A program made the translations under genes and the position numbers. A stretch of DNA of 64,000 bases, taken from NCBI RefSeq assembly GCF_026016325.1, contig NZ_CP087203.1:5022001-5086000 (forward strand), written 5' to 3'. The notes under the pieces are model-generated. The model searched no databases and was not told where the DNA came from. It saw only the letters and a program-made list of their open reading frames with translations. Origin of the DNA: Pseudomonas sp. B21-056 (GTDB lineage Bacteria; Pseudomonadota; Gammaproteobacteria; Pseudomonadales; Pseudomonadaceae). This document shows, piece by piece, positions 36,602 through 44,268 of the stretch (within the stretch, counting starts at the first letter, position 1; every line of letters starts with the position of its first letter).

Positions 36602-37032
36602 AAGACTCCCTTCATATACCCAGACTCTGGTGTCTGGAAATCGCGTCCCCCGAAAACAACGTCATTGGCGTGCACGATGGTGTTCGATGCGGGCCTTGTC
36701 AGTGTCGTCAGGAACCGGTGGAGCTTCCTGTTGTTATCTGGATTACGGTTGTCGGGTTGGACGGCGTATATCTCCAAGCTATCGACCCCGCTCGGCATGG
36801 TGGCCCTCACCGTCCAGGTACCATCGTCATTGACGGGGCCGGAACCCAGCTCATAGGGCTGGAAAGCTCGCATGATCCTGACGGGATAGCGCCCAGGTAT
36901 GCCATTGATCCCCGACACGTCGAACGTCGCAGGCACATAGCCATGCGGGGGCAGTATGATTTCAATCAGGTTGTTATTAATGCCCTTTGAGGTTTCGTCT
37001 GGCTGATCTTTTTCGACTTCATCAGAGTCCAT
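36577..37032 (-). CDS. Ig-repeat Tc-associated protein 2, N-terminal (5') part of a frameshifted gene
   Basis: A 151-residue frame with the family-type acidic start (MDSDEVEKDQPDETSKG) and a first Ig-like unit (PPHGYVPATFDVSGINGIPG), aligned with SPSGYVPERIFHVSG in Ig-repeat protein 1. Homology leaves the frame after VVFGGRDF, and the last ~20 residues are out-of-frame sequence. The break lies close to a run of five G in the coding strand. The ATG overlaps the stop of Ig-repeat gene 3 by 11 bases, so the two would be translationally coupled. Joined to the following frame it would encode about 910 residues. Confidence 0.7.
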   Translation of the reverse strand: MDSDEVEKDQPDETSKGINNNLIEIILPPHGYVPATFDVSGINGIPGRYPVRIMRAFQPYELGSGPVNDDGTWTVRATMPSGVDSLEIYAVQPDNRNPDNNRKLHRFLTTLTRPASNTIVHANDVVFGGRDFQTPESGYMKGVLCWLIWVT

Positions 37033-40000
37033 GGCGCACCTCCCCAGTCATTGGCGTGCCTTGTGCTCGATCGCTGGCAACTGACTCAGTCGGTGCCACT
37101 TCAAAGCGCGGGCTATCGCCCCAATCCGAATCGTCTTGCCGCGCCCTCACCCAATGGGCACCGAGTCGCAACGACGCGTCCGGCGAAGCCGTCCAGGTTC
37201 CGTCAGCTATCGGGCGGTCCTGGGCGACGAGCTGTCGGGCATCGAACCAGTACGACACCTCGACATGCTTGCCGCTCTCGCCCGTGCCTGCGAAAAAAGG
37301 CTGGCCTGCGAACCAGTGTCCGGCCTCGGGTGCCGTGAACGTCGGCGCCCCGGACAGCAACAGCACCGCATGCGCCGCACTCCACCCGGAGCTGTACCCG
37401 TCGCATTCCTGCTGCACCATCAATGAATGAGGACCAGCCGGGCGCTCGATAGTCAGGGGGATCGACCAGGTCCGGTTCGCCTGCACCTGCGCCCTGCCCA
37501 ACACGGTGTCGGGTGCGTCGCTCCAGGCCACTTCGACCCAGTCACCGGTGTAGCCATGTCCGGCGATCGTCACCGTTGCACCGAGGTGTTGTTGCAACGC
37601 CGGCGACTCGATGAGCGGGATGGCCGGGACGGCGGTGAAGGCATGGTCGGGACTGAAATCGGAGGGCCTGTCTTGAAAAATCTGTTTGGCACGCAGCGTA
37701 TAGGTGCCCACCGGCAAGTGGGCGTCATAGAACCAGTAGCCGTCGACACCTCTGGCCGGCACCCTTGCCAGGGGCTCGCTCCAACCGTCGAGCCACAATT
37801 CGACGGTCGCCGTATCGAATTCCCAGTGTTTGCGGGCATAGCCGTCGATGACCGAAGCCCGGGCAATGGCATCGCCCGGCTGGGGATGGTCGATGGTGGG
37901 GGGAAACAGGATCACTTCGAAGCGGACCGGCTCGCTTTTCTCGGAGGGAAAGTCGCCGTATTGCTGGACGGCGTAAACATTCTGTCGGCCAAAGGGAAGA
38001 TCCTCGGTAATGGTTACCGACCATTCATTGCCTGTGACCGAGTCTTCGCCGAGAGGCGTTTCCGACACGAAATCAAACACACGCATCAAAGCACCGGGAA
38101 TGCCACCCGTGCCCTGGATGACCGGGTTGTGGCCCACCTCTTCATCATTCACCGGTGAGGTAATGACTGGCTGCAACACGACGATATCGAACCGCTGCAA
38201 CACCTCATTGGAGGTCTGGCCGCCGAAGGACTGCGTCACCTTGGCGGTATAAGTGCCGGGCATGAAAGGCTCGGTCCGGGTGAAACTCCAGGTGGCACCG
38301 CTCACTAACGCGGCATAGGGCGAGTTCGGGTCCCCCTCGAACTGAAGCTGCACCTGCGCACCACTCAGGCAGGTACCGGAGAAGCGTGGGGTCAGGCCGT
38401 CCTGGCGCAACTCCACGGTAGGCAGTGGGGCCGGAATGACGAATTGCTTTGAAGTTGGCTCGGAAGAGAGGTTACTGAACAACTGTCGGGCTTCGACGGT
38501 ATGCGTCCCTGGATTCCAGACTTCGGCCGCAGTGGTTTGCCAACGGTCGTTGCGGACATCGACAACCGGCGCGACAGGCGTCGACTCGCCCACACGCCGC
38601 ACCTCGATCTGCGCAGCAGGTTGGCCCGTCCAGCTATGACCGATGCCAGAGAACTCCGGCTTGCGGTCTACGCCAACCTGAACCTCCAGGGTCGGCATCG
38701 GCACAGGTATCGTGACCGTGAGCCTGTCGCTCCAATCCGAATGAATCCAGGCGGAACCGTCGGGGAGTTTTTGCCGGATATCCATCGAGTAGCTTGCCGG
38801 CGGCTGATCGGGCCACTCCACCGCCCACTGGCCGCCACTGACGCCAGTGCTGACCTGAGGGTCGTTAACGCCGGTTTTATGAACATCCACCGTGGCGTCG
38901 GCGTGACCCGCGCCAGAGAATTTCACCGTACCGGGCCTGGGGTAGGTGATTTGGATATTGAGCAGTTTCGGGGGTTTTATCTTGAACGCTCTAGGCGAAC
39001 TACGACCCGAGTCTTTCCCGTTCAATGTTTGCAAGGCAGCCAGCGAGATAGGCCCCGCCGGCACGGTCACGTCTGCATTCCAACTACCATTGTCCTGCGT
39101 GACCACCGTGTGACCCACACTGGTGTCCGTCGGGTCGCGATAGACGGTCACCGTTGCACCTTTGAGTGCGTTGTTACCGCTGAGGTTAAAGGTTTGTGCC
39201 TGAATGCTATTGGCGGCAGGTCCGGTGATTGCCGGGGCGAGTAATACTCTATAGCTAACCGGATCCGAAACGACGCGGGGGAAGCCGGTTAAATCATAAA
39301 TAGCCACAACCGAAACAGTGTCGCCGAAGAGATCAGCATTCAGAGACGACTGCCACGAATCGTCCGTCCCTACGGTGGCTTCGGGGGCCAACTGAAAACT
39401 GTGATTGTCAGCCTTTACCACTCTTACTTTGCTTCCGGGCGCGCCAACTCCCCTGAAGATGTCTCCTTTGGCCAAAACAGCGTTGGCGCCTGGGGCCGTA
39501 ATGTAAACCAGAAATACATGTGAACTAGGCGATTCAGGTGACCGTCTGTTCTCAACCATCTGATACGCGACGAAGGTCATGTGGCGCCCATCTGCGGAAA
39601 GAGGGACGTCAACCTTCCATATTTCGCCACCGTCCCAAGTGGCTTGGTAATGGGTAGAGCTGATGCTGGTACGAACAAACACCGTGCCGGCACCGACTAC
39701 GAGTCTCTTTCCGGTAATACGTACGGTTCTGGAGTTCACATTTCTGATCGGATCAATAGTGGGAGTGACAGCAGCAACAAAGGTCACGCGTCTTTGAGCC
39801 GTAAGATTCGGTTTATTACCATTCCACCAAAAACTGAAATTTATTGCTGCATTACTAGCATTGGAGTTTATCGAATACGTACGATCGATTCTCCACTCTG
39901 TCCCATTCTGATACGCGTTATCAGTTACCAATTCCCATGGACCTTCGCCGCCAGAGTCGAGTTGCAGATGCAACCGACCTCGTCCAGAAGCAGCAGCTAC

Positions 40001-40243
40001 TGTCTGATACTTTTCTGTTCTTACCGTAAACCTCCGACCGTCATCAGACCACTCGTGGCTCAGCCAGATCTGGGCCCAGAGATCACCACTTACAGCACGC
40101 AAAGGAGAAAAAGAAGTAGCCTGATCTGGAGGAGAATACACCGACACCCCACCCGCATCAGATGCCTCGTTGATAGCCCCGATGTTGATATCTTCCGATG
40201 TATCTGCTGACTTGTTCTTATCAAATTCGTCGTCAGTGGTCAT
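37022..40243 (-). CDS. Ig-repeat Tc-associated protein 3 (full-length paralogue)
   Basis: A 1073-residue protein, the only intact long member of the three. Residues 1 to ~270 are unique, acidic at the start and noticeably less GC-rich in DNA (39.3-40.2 kb). Then follow tandem Ig-like units (SGNNALKGATVTVYRD, FKIKPPKLLNIQITYPRPGTV, FSGIGHSWTGQPAAQIEVRR) and a C-terminal half shared almost unchanged with paralogue 2, ending SDWGDSPRFEVAPTES plus a short tail. No signal peptide, membrane segment or enzyme motif is seen. A lux-box-like palindrome is centred 83 bases before the ATG. By gene context it works with the Tc toxin, perhaps as a receptor-binding or decoy module; this is inference. Confidence 0.78.
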   Translation of the reverse strand: MTTDDEFDKNKSADTSEDINIGAINEASDAGGVSVYSPPDQATSFSPLRAVSGDLWAQIWLSHEWSDDGRRFTVRTEKYQTVAAASGRGRLHLQLDSGGEGPWELVTDNAYQNGTEWRIDRTYSINSNASNAAINFSFWWNGNKPNLTAQRRVTFVAAVTPTIDPIRNVNSRTVRITGKRLVVGAGTVFVRTSISSTHYQATWDGGEIWKVDVPLSADGRHMTFVAYQMVENRRSPESPSSHVFLVYITAPGANAVLAKGDIFRGVGAPGSKVRVVKADNHSFQLAPEATVGTDDSWQSSLNADLFGDTVSVVAIYDLTGFPRVVSDPVSYRVLLAPAITGPAANSIQAQTFNLSGNNALKGATVTVYRDPTDTSVGHTVVTQDNGSWNADVTVPAGPISLAALQTLNGKDSGRSSPRAFKIKPPKLLNIQITYPRPGTVKFSGAGHADATVDVHKTGVNDPQVSTGVSGGQWAVEWPDQPPASYSMDIRQKLPDGSAWIHSDWSDRLTVTIPVPMPTLEVQVGVDRKPEFSGIGHSWTGQPAAQIEVRRVGESTPVAPVVDVRNDRWQTTAAEVWNPGTHTVEARQLFSNLSSEPTSKQFVIPAPLPTVELRQDGLTPRFSGTCLSGAQVQLQFEGDPNSPYAALVSGATWSFTRTEPFMPGTYTAKVTQSFGGQTSNEVLQRFDIVVLQPVITSPVNDEEVGHNPVIQGTGGIPGALMRVFDFVSETPLGEDSVTGNEWSVTITEDLPFGRQNVYAVQQYGDFPSEKSEPVRFEVILFPPTIDHPQPGDAIARASVIDGYARKHWEFDTATVELWLDGWSEPLARVPARGVDGYWFYDAHLPVGTYTLRAKQIFQDRPSDFSPDHAFTAVPAIPLIESPALQQHLGATVTIAGHGYTGDWVEVAWSDAPDTVLGRAQVQANRTWSIPLTIERPAGPHSLMVQQECDGYSSGWSAAHAVLLLSGAPTFTAPEAGHWFAGQPFFAGTGESGKHVEVSYWFDARQLVAQDRPIADGTWTASPDASLRLGAHWVRARQDDSDWGDSPRFEVAPTESVASDRAQGTPMTGEVRHGL

Positions 40244-40316
40244 ATCTAGCTCTCAAAGGGGTGGTCGTGAGCAGGGCTTTGGGGAATCAGTAAATGCCAT
40301 GACAGGCTGTTCAAAC

Positions 40317-40336
40317 ACCTGTTAGCTTTGACAGTT
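40317..40336. promoter_or_regulatory. lux-box-like palindrome upstream of Ig-repeat gene 3
   Basis: ACCTGTTAGCTTTGACAGTT: arms ACCTGTT and GACAGTT around six bases, conserved in position (83 bases from the ATG at 40243) although the surrounding sequence differs from copy 1. A second small inverted repeat, TGACAggcTGTTCA, lies immediately to its left at about 40300-40313. Confidence 0.55.
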
Positions 40337-40380
40337 CCGACCAGCGGAGGCATCTGATGCAGGAAACGACCGACTGACTA

Positions 40381-40685
40381 CAACGCCTTGCGCAACGGAC
40401 TACAGATCCGCCAGAATCCGCCGGCTTGTGTGCCTTGGCCTTGCACCGTAACTTGATCCGTGTCGCTGATATCCAGCGGTCGGGTTTAGTCGCCCGGTGG
40501 CAAAAGTGGTGTGCACAGGTTTCATCCAGTCGGGCTCCCCTATCCCCGCACTTGATGGTGGCTGTTCGCAGGGCGCCCTCGGGCGCGCCGGGCTTCGCTT
40601 TTCCACCGGTCGACTAACCTGCGTCCAGCCGCCACCCCTCGTTTAGTCGCGAAGCGGGTAGCAGCCCCATCATGGAAAAGTGAAT
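40381..40685 (+). promoter_or_regulatory. Conserved structured leader of DUF6124 gene 2 (candidate switching RNA)
   Basis: Same architecture as 33391-33695 with different stem bases. Strand A is TTAGTCG 40486-40492, CCGGTGG 40494-40500 and AAAAG 40502-40506. Strand B is CTTTT 40598-40602, CCACCGG 40603-40609 and CGACTAA 40611-40617. Strand A' is TTAGTCG 40643-40649 and TGGAAAAG 40673-40680, just before the ATG. The last is perfectly complementary to CTTTTCCA at 40598-40605. The mismatch and the single bulged base fall at the same places as in copy 1, so pairing is kept while sequence changes. Confidence 0.6.
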
Positions 40686-41054
40686 ATGATCAAGCCAACA
40701 CCCAATCCCCCGCACACCAATCCACAGTCCTCCCACGAAACCCTCGACCCCGAAAAGCTCGACCAGGCCGCCCAAAGAGCCCTGGACTACTACCTCAAGC
40801 CCAACAACGGCCAACCCGAGCAGAAAGCCGCCAAGCACCTGGACTACTTCATCGTCGCCCCCGACGCCGACCCCGAAGGCATGCTCGCGCACAGCTACGA
40901 AACCTTCTGCTCGGTGAGCACGCTGATCCTGGATTTATCGGAAGACCTGGAAGGCGCCCCGCGCAACCTGGCCCTGGCGATTCACCAGATGGGCGAGATG
41001 GGGGTGTTGTTGTTGGAGAAGCTGCTGGATAGCGAAGAGAAGATCCAGCGCTGA
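40686..41054 (+). CDS. DUF6124 family protein, copy 2
   Basis: A 122-residue near-twin of the protein at 33696, with the same proline-rich start and the same C-terminus (KLLDSEEKIQR). The ATG at 40686 is chosen because it matches copy 1; a GTG at 40680 in frame is possible but lies inside the proposed ribosome-binding strand. It is divergent from Ig-repeat gene 3 and followed by a REP element, reproducing the layout of copy 1. Function unknown. Two conserved copies suggest it is maintained rather than decaying, unlike the neighbouring Ig-repeat genes. Confidence 0.82.
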   Translation: MIKPTPNPPHTNPQSSHETLDPEKLDQAAQRALDYYLKPNNGQPEQKAAKHLDYFIVAPDADPEGMLAHSYETFCSVSTLILDLSEDLEGAPRNLALAIHQMGEMGVLLLEKLLDSEEKIQR

Positions 41055-41063
41055 AAGAGGTTT

Positions 41064-41213
41064 CTGTAGGAGCTGTCTGTAGGAGCTGGTAGGAGCTGTC
41101 GAGCGAAGCGAGGCTGCGATCTTGTCCCAGACGCTTGAGTCCTGAGCGAAAGAGCGAAAGATCAAAAGATCGCAGCCTCGCTTCGCTCGACAGCTCCTAC
41201 ACAGCTCCTACAG
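41064..41213. repeat. Nested inverted REP element (tgtaggagctg family)
   Basis: The usual element, with its outer end stuttered on both sides: three staggered tgtaggagct-type starts on the left and two cagctcctaca ends on the right. The doubled ends suggest repeated insertion or slippage at the same terminus. Confidence 0.88.
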
Positions 41214-41235
41214 GAAGGGGGCCTTCAGCCTGGGC

Positions 41236-41595
41236 TTAAGCCGAAGCCGACAACGAGTGGAAGCTGAAATAGTGCTGTAATGCGCTGACCAGTTGTCCGT
41301 ACTCCGGCGGGGTCCCGTGCAGGCTGAAACCGGCGTCGAAATGCTGCGGCGTCACGTCTTCATGGCACCACAGGCATGTGGCCTTCAGCCTGATGTCCAT
41401 CTGCTGGCCATCATCCACGGGGATTTTCAGGTGCAGGTCAAAGTCTGCGCCGATCATGAACGGCAACGTGCCGATCAGCATCAGACCATATTCGGAAACG
41501 TTGCCCAGGAAACCAATGGGCCTGTCATTGACGCCGTTGAACACTTTCAAGAAGCACGGCAGATCCTGCCGATCAATTCGACGCTTTTTGTACAT
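41236..41595 (-). CDS. PilZ domain protein
   Basis: A 119-residue protein resembling a single PilZ domain, the common c-di-GMP receptor. The start has a basic RxxxR-like stretch (YKKRRIDRQDLPCF), followed by LGNVSEYGLMLIG, which fits the D/NxSxxG motif (N-V-S-E-Y-G), and a beta-rich remainder. The ATG at 41595 starts at the domain. A TTG at 41700 would add 35 residues and cannot be excluded. No clear Shine-Dalgarno is visible for either. The gene stands alone. The diguanylate cyclase at 47236 could supply its ligand, but no direct link is visible. Confidence 0.75.
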   Translation of the reverse strand: MYKKRRIDRQDLPCFLKVFNGVNDRPIGFLGNVSEYGLMLIGTLPFMIGADFDLHLKIPVDDGQQMDIRLKATCLWCHEDVTPQHFDAGFSLHGTPPEYGQLVSALQHYFSFHSLSASA

Positions 41596-41868
41596 GTCTT
41601 GTATCGCTTTTTCCCAGCCCCAAAAAAGGGACCTACCCAATGCTTCGGAACGAGCCCAAGCCAGCCCGCTCTCCCCGATCTCGGTGCCAGACGCTTTCAA
41701 GCATCTTGAGCCTGTTTCTGCCGGTCACAGGTGTTGCCTCGCTATTAGAGAAGCTGCTCTAGCCACGAGTTGTACAAATATAGCTCAAGCTTGGGTGGAA
41801 GCCAGTCCGCAGCGATGCCGCTCCTCGGCTGGGAACCATTCCCAGATGCGGTTTCGCTGCAGTGGCGA

Positions 41869-42243
41869 TCAGAGTGCAGTCGGGCGGATCGCCGTGGCGC
41901 TACGAGTCGGGTAGTGCCCCAGGCTTTCGAGGGTTTCGAGCCGGGCACGGGCGCGGAAGGCGTATTCGCTGGTGGGGTATTGAGTGATGATGAACTGGTA
42001 CGTCTGTGCCGCGTCGATGAACAGTTTCTGCCGCTCCAGGCACTGACCGCGCAGCATCGAGACTTCCGGCTGCATATAACGGCGGGCCCGGCTGGCGCGG
42101 TCGACCTGGGACAGTTCGAGCATCACCTGGTCGCAGTTGCCACGGTCGTAGGCCTTGTAGGCCAGGTTCATGTGGTGGTTCATCGACCACCGGGTGCAGC
42201 CCGTGATGCTCAGGGCCAGGGCAATAAAAAGCACGAATCGCAT
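41869..42243 (-). CDS. Small TPR-like lipoprotein
   Basis: A 124-residue lipoprotein. The signal peptide MRFVLFIALALSITGC ends in a lipobox (SITGC), so the mature protein is probably anchored in the outer membrane. The mature part contains two tetratricopeptide-like helix pairs (NLAYKAYDRGNCDQVMLELSQV and KLFIDAAQTYQFIITQYPTSEYAFRA read in pieces). GGAG lies about 10 bases before the ATG. It is divergent from pykA, separated from it by a REP cluster. The role is unknown; similar short TPR lipoproteins act as assembly factors. Confidence 0.82.
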   Translation of the reverse strand: MRFVLFIALALSITGCTRWSMNHHMNLAYKAYDRGNCDQVMLELSQVDRASRARRYMQPEVSMLRGQCLERQKLFIDAAQTYQFIITQYPTSEYAFRARARLETLESLGHYPTRSATAIRPTAL

Positions 42244-42322
42244 GGGAAGGTTCTCCTGTCTTGAGCGCTGTATCGGCCTGGCCGTAGAAATCTTCAGCTT
42301 ATATATGGTGCCGAGCTTGCTC

Positions 42323-42456
42323 TTGTGGCGAGGGGATTTATCCCCGCTGGGCTGCGAAGCGGCCCCCCAAAAACCAACGCAACCTGCCAGATGCACCGAG
42401 TTGTATGGATTTAGGGCCGCTTCGCGCCCCAACGGGGATAAATCCCCTCGCCACAG
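42323..42456. repeat. REPIN-like palindrome (tgtggcgagggg family)
   Basis: Outer arms ttgtggcgaggggattta and taaatcccctcgccaca, inner arms gggctgcgaagcggcc and gggccgcttcgcgcccc, about 130 bases long. Confidence 0.9.
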
Positions 42457-42514
42457 ATAAATCCCCATTGCCTCAGATAAATCCCCATTGCCTCAGATGA
42501 ATTCTCATGGCCAC
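42455..42514. repeat. Short tandem direct repeat derived from a REP end
   Basis: agataaatccccattgcctc occurs twice in tandem, followed by a decayed third copy (agatgaattctcatggcc). The unit looks like the end of the preceding REP (gataaatcccctcgccac) with altered bases, suggesting local expansion of the arm. Confidence 0.75.
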
Positions 42515-42657
42515 AGGAATGGTGTAGGCCGAAGAGGCGTGAAAATCTTCGGGAATGTTCACTTCGAAAAAGAAACGAATAAGTAGTGCATATGAACAAT
42601 GACTACACCCAAAGACCATAGTAGCCTTCGCTGGCGCTTGAACTTGAGGAGTCTTGC

Positions 42658-44109
42658 ATGTCCGTCCGTCGCACCAAAATCGTCGCTACCCTTGGCCCGG
42701 CCAGTAATTCGCCGGAAGTTCTCGAACAGCTGATTCTGGCTGGCCTGGACGTTGCCCGCCTGAACTTTTCCCACGGCACCCCCGATGAGCACAAGGCTCG
42801 TGCCAAGCTGGTGCGCGACCTCGCCGCCAAGCACGGCCGCTTCGTTGCCCTGCTGGGTGACCTGCAAGGCCCCAAGATCCGGATCGCCAAATTCGCCAAC
42901 AAGCGCATCGAGCTGAAGATCGGTGACACGTTCACCTTCTCCACCAGCCATCCGCTGACCGAAGGCAACCAGCAAGTGGTCGGCATCGACTACCCGGACC
43001 TGGTCAAGGACTGCGGCGTGGGCGACGAGCTGTTGCTCGACGACGGTCGCGTGGTGATGCGCGTCGACACCGCCACTGCCACCGAGCTGGTCTGCACCGT
43101 GACCATCGGCGGCCCGCTGTCGGACCATAAGGGCATCAACCGTCGCGGCGGTGGCCTGACGGCGCCGGCCCTGACTGAAAAAGACAAGGCCGACATCAAG
43201 CTGGCCGCGGAAATGGAAGTCGACTACCTGGCCGTGTCCTTCCCCCGTGATGCCGCCGACATGGAATACGCCCGTCAACTGCGCGACGAGGCCGGCGGTA
43301 CTGCCTGGCTGGTGGCGAAGATCGAACGCGCCGAAGCCGTGGCCGACGACGAAACCCTCGACGGCCTGATCCAGGCGTCCGACGCCGTGATGGTGGCCCG
43401 TGGCGACCTCGGTGTGGAAATCGGTGACGCCGAGCTGGTGGGCATCCAGAAGAAGATCATCCTGCACGCACGTCGCCACAATAAAGCGGTGATCGTGGCG
43501 ACCCAGATGATGGAGTCGATGATCCAGAACCCGATGCCGACCCGCGCCGAAGTGTCCGACGTAGCCAACGCCGTGCTCGACTACACCGACGCCGTGATGC
43601 TCTCGGCCGAAAGCGCCGCCGGCCAATACCCGCTCGAAGCGGTGCAGGCCATGGCACGCATCTGCATGGGCGCGGAGAAGCACCCTACCGGCAAGACCTC
43701 CAGCCATCGCATCGGCAAAACGTTCGAGCGCTGCGACGAGAGCATCGCCCTGGCGACGATGTACACCGCCAACCACTTCCCCGGTGTGAAGGCGATCATC
43801 GCCCTGACCGAAAGTGGCTACACGCCGCTGATCATGTCGCGCATCCGTTCCTCGGTGCCGATCTACGCGTTCTCCCCGCATCGCGAAACCCAGGCCCGCG
43901 CCGCCATGTTCCGTGGCGTCTACACCGTGCCGTTCGACCCGGCCGCCCTGCAACCGGGCGAAGTCAGCCAGGCGGCGGTGGACGAGCTGGTCAAGCGCGG
44001 CGTGGTGCAGACCGGTGACTGGGTGATCCTGACCAAGGGCGACAGCTACCACACCATCGGCGGCACCAACGGGATGAAGATCCTGCACGTCGGCGACCCA
44101 ATGGTCTGA
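42658..44109 (+). CDS. pykA: Pyruvate kinase
   Basis: A 483-residue pyruvate kinase, converting phosphoenolpyruvate and ADP to pyruvate and ATP at the end of Entner-Doudoroff glycolysis. The family motifs are present: RRTKIVATLGPAS and LDVARLNFSHG at the N-terminus, LGDLQGPKIRI, the active-site block TAWLVAKIERAEAV with the catalytic lysine, DAVMVARGDLGVE, and the C-terminal allosteric domain. The length and the start MSVRRTK match the PykA isoenzyme of Pseudomonas rather than PykF. GAGGAG precedes the ATG, and a strong terminator follows. It is monocistronic. Confidence 0.95.
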   Translation: MSVRRTKIVATLGPASNSPEVLEQLILAGLDVARLNFSHGTPDEHKARAKLVRDLAAKHGRFVALLGDLQGPKIRIAKFANKRIELKIGDTFTFSTSHPLTEGNQQVVGIDYPDLVKDCGVGDELLLDDGRVVMRVDTATATELVCTVTIGGPLSDHKGINRRGGGLTAPALTEKDKADIKLAAEMEVDYLAVSFPRDAADMEYARQLRDEAGGTAWLVAKIERAEAVADDETLDGLIQASDAVMVARGDLGVEIGDAELVGIQKKIILHARRHNKAVIVATQMMESMIQNPMPTRAEVSDVANAVLDYTDAVMLSAESAAGQYPLEAVQAMARICMGAEKHPTGKTSSHRIGKTFERCDESIALATMYTANHFPGVKAIIALTESGYTPLIMSRIRSSVPIYAFSPHRETQARAAMFRGVYTVPFDPAALQPGEVSQAAVDELVKRGVVQTGDWVILTKGDSYHTIGGTNGMKILHVGDPMV

Positions 44110-44126
44110 GTGCCCCGCTGACAGAC

Positions 44127-44159
44127 AAAAGCCCTGCCATGTGAATGGCGGGGCTTTTT
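44127..44159 (+). terminator. Rho-independent terminator of pykA
   Basis: Stem gccctgccat/atggcggggc with a short loop, an A run before and five T after. Confidence 0.92.
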
Positions 44160-44198
44160 GGTTTCTGCTTCCTGAGAAATGGCGCCTGGGCGGACGCC

Positions 44199-44224
44199 AT
44201 CGCGAGCAGGCTCGCTCCCACAGG
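44199..44224. repeat. Single REP element
   Basis: A lone copy of the atcgcgagcaggctcg family, about 45 bases beyond the 3' end of the group II intron. It is probably the partner of the REP that the intron has split at 46132. Confidence 0.85.
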
Positions 44225-44268
44225 GAATTTACGGTGACCGAAAAATCGAAGACTGCCCTGGTCCAATG

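Larger units (their letters stand above)
40244..40685. other. 442-base divergent regulatory region, copy 2
   Basis: No gene. The counterpart of 33254-33695, with the same length. The left part (promoter of Ig-repeat gene 3) is diverged except around the palindrome. The right part, the DUF6124 leader, is highly conserved. Confidence 0.7.
42244..42657. other. Intergenic region between lipoprotein gene and pykA
   Basis: About 410 bases without a gene. It contains the REPIN-like palindrome and short direct repeats listed separately. The last 110 bases should carry the pykA promoter and its GAGGAG ribosome-binding site. Confidence 0.6.

Noticed and set aside
19901..41213. Prophage or tailocin reading of the Ig-repeat and large-protein block
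   Set aside because: No tail, capsid, lysis or integrase genes are visible. The large proteins carry Tc toxin domains, and the Ig proteins are linked to them by operon structure.
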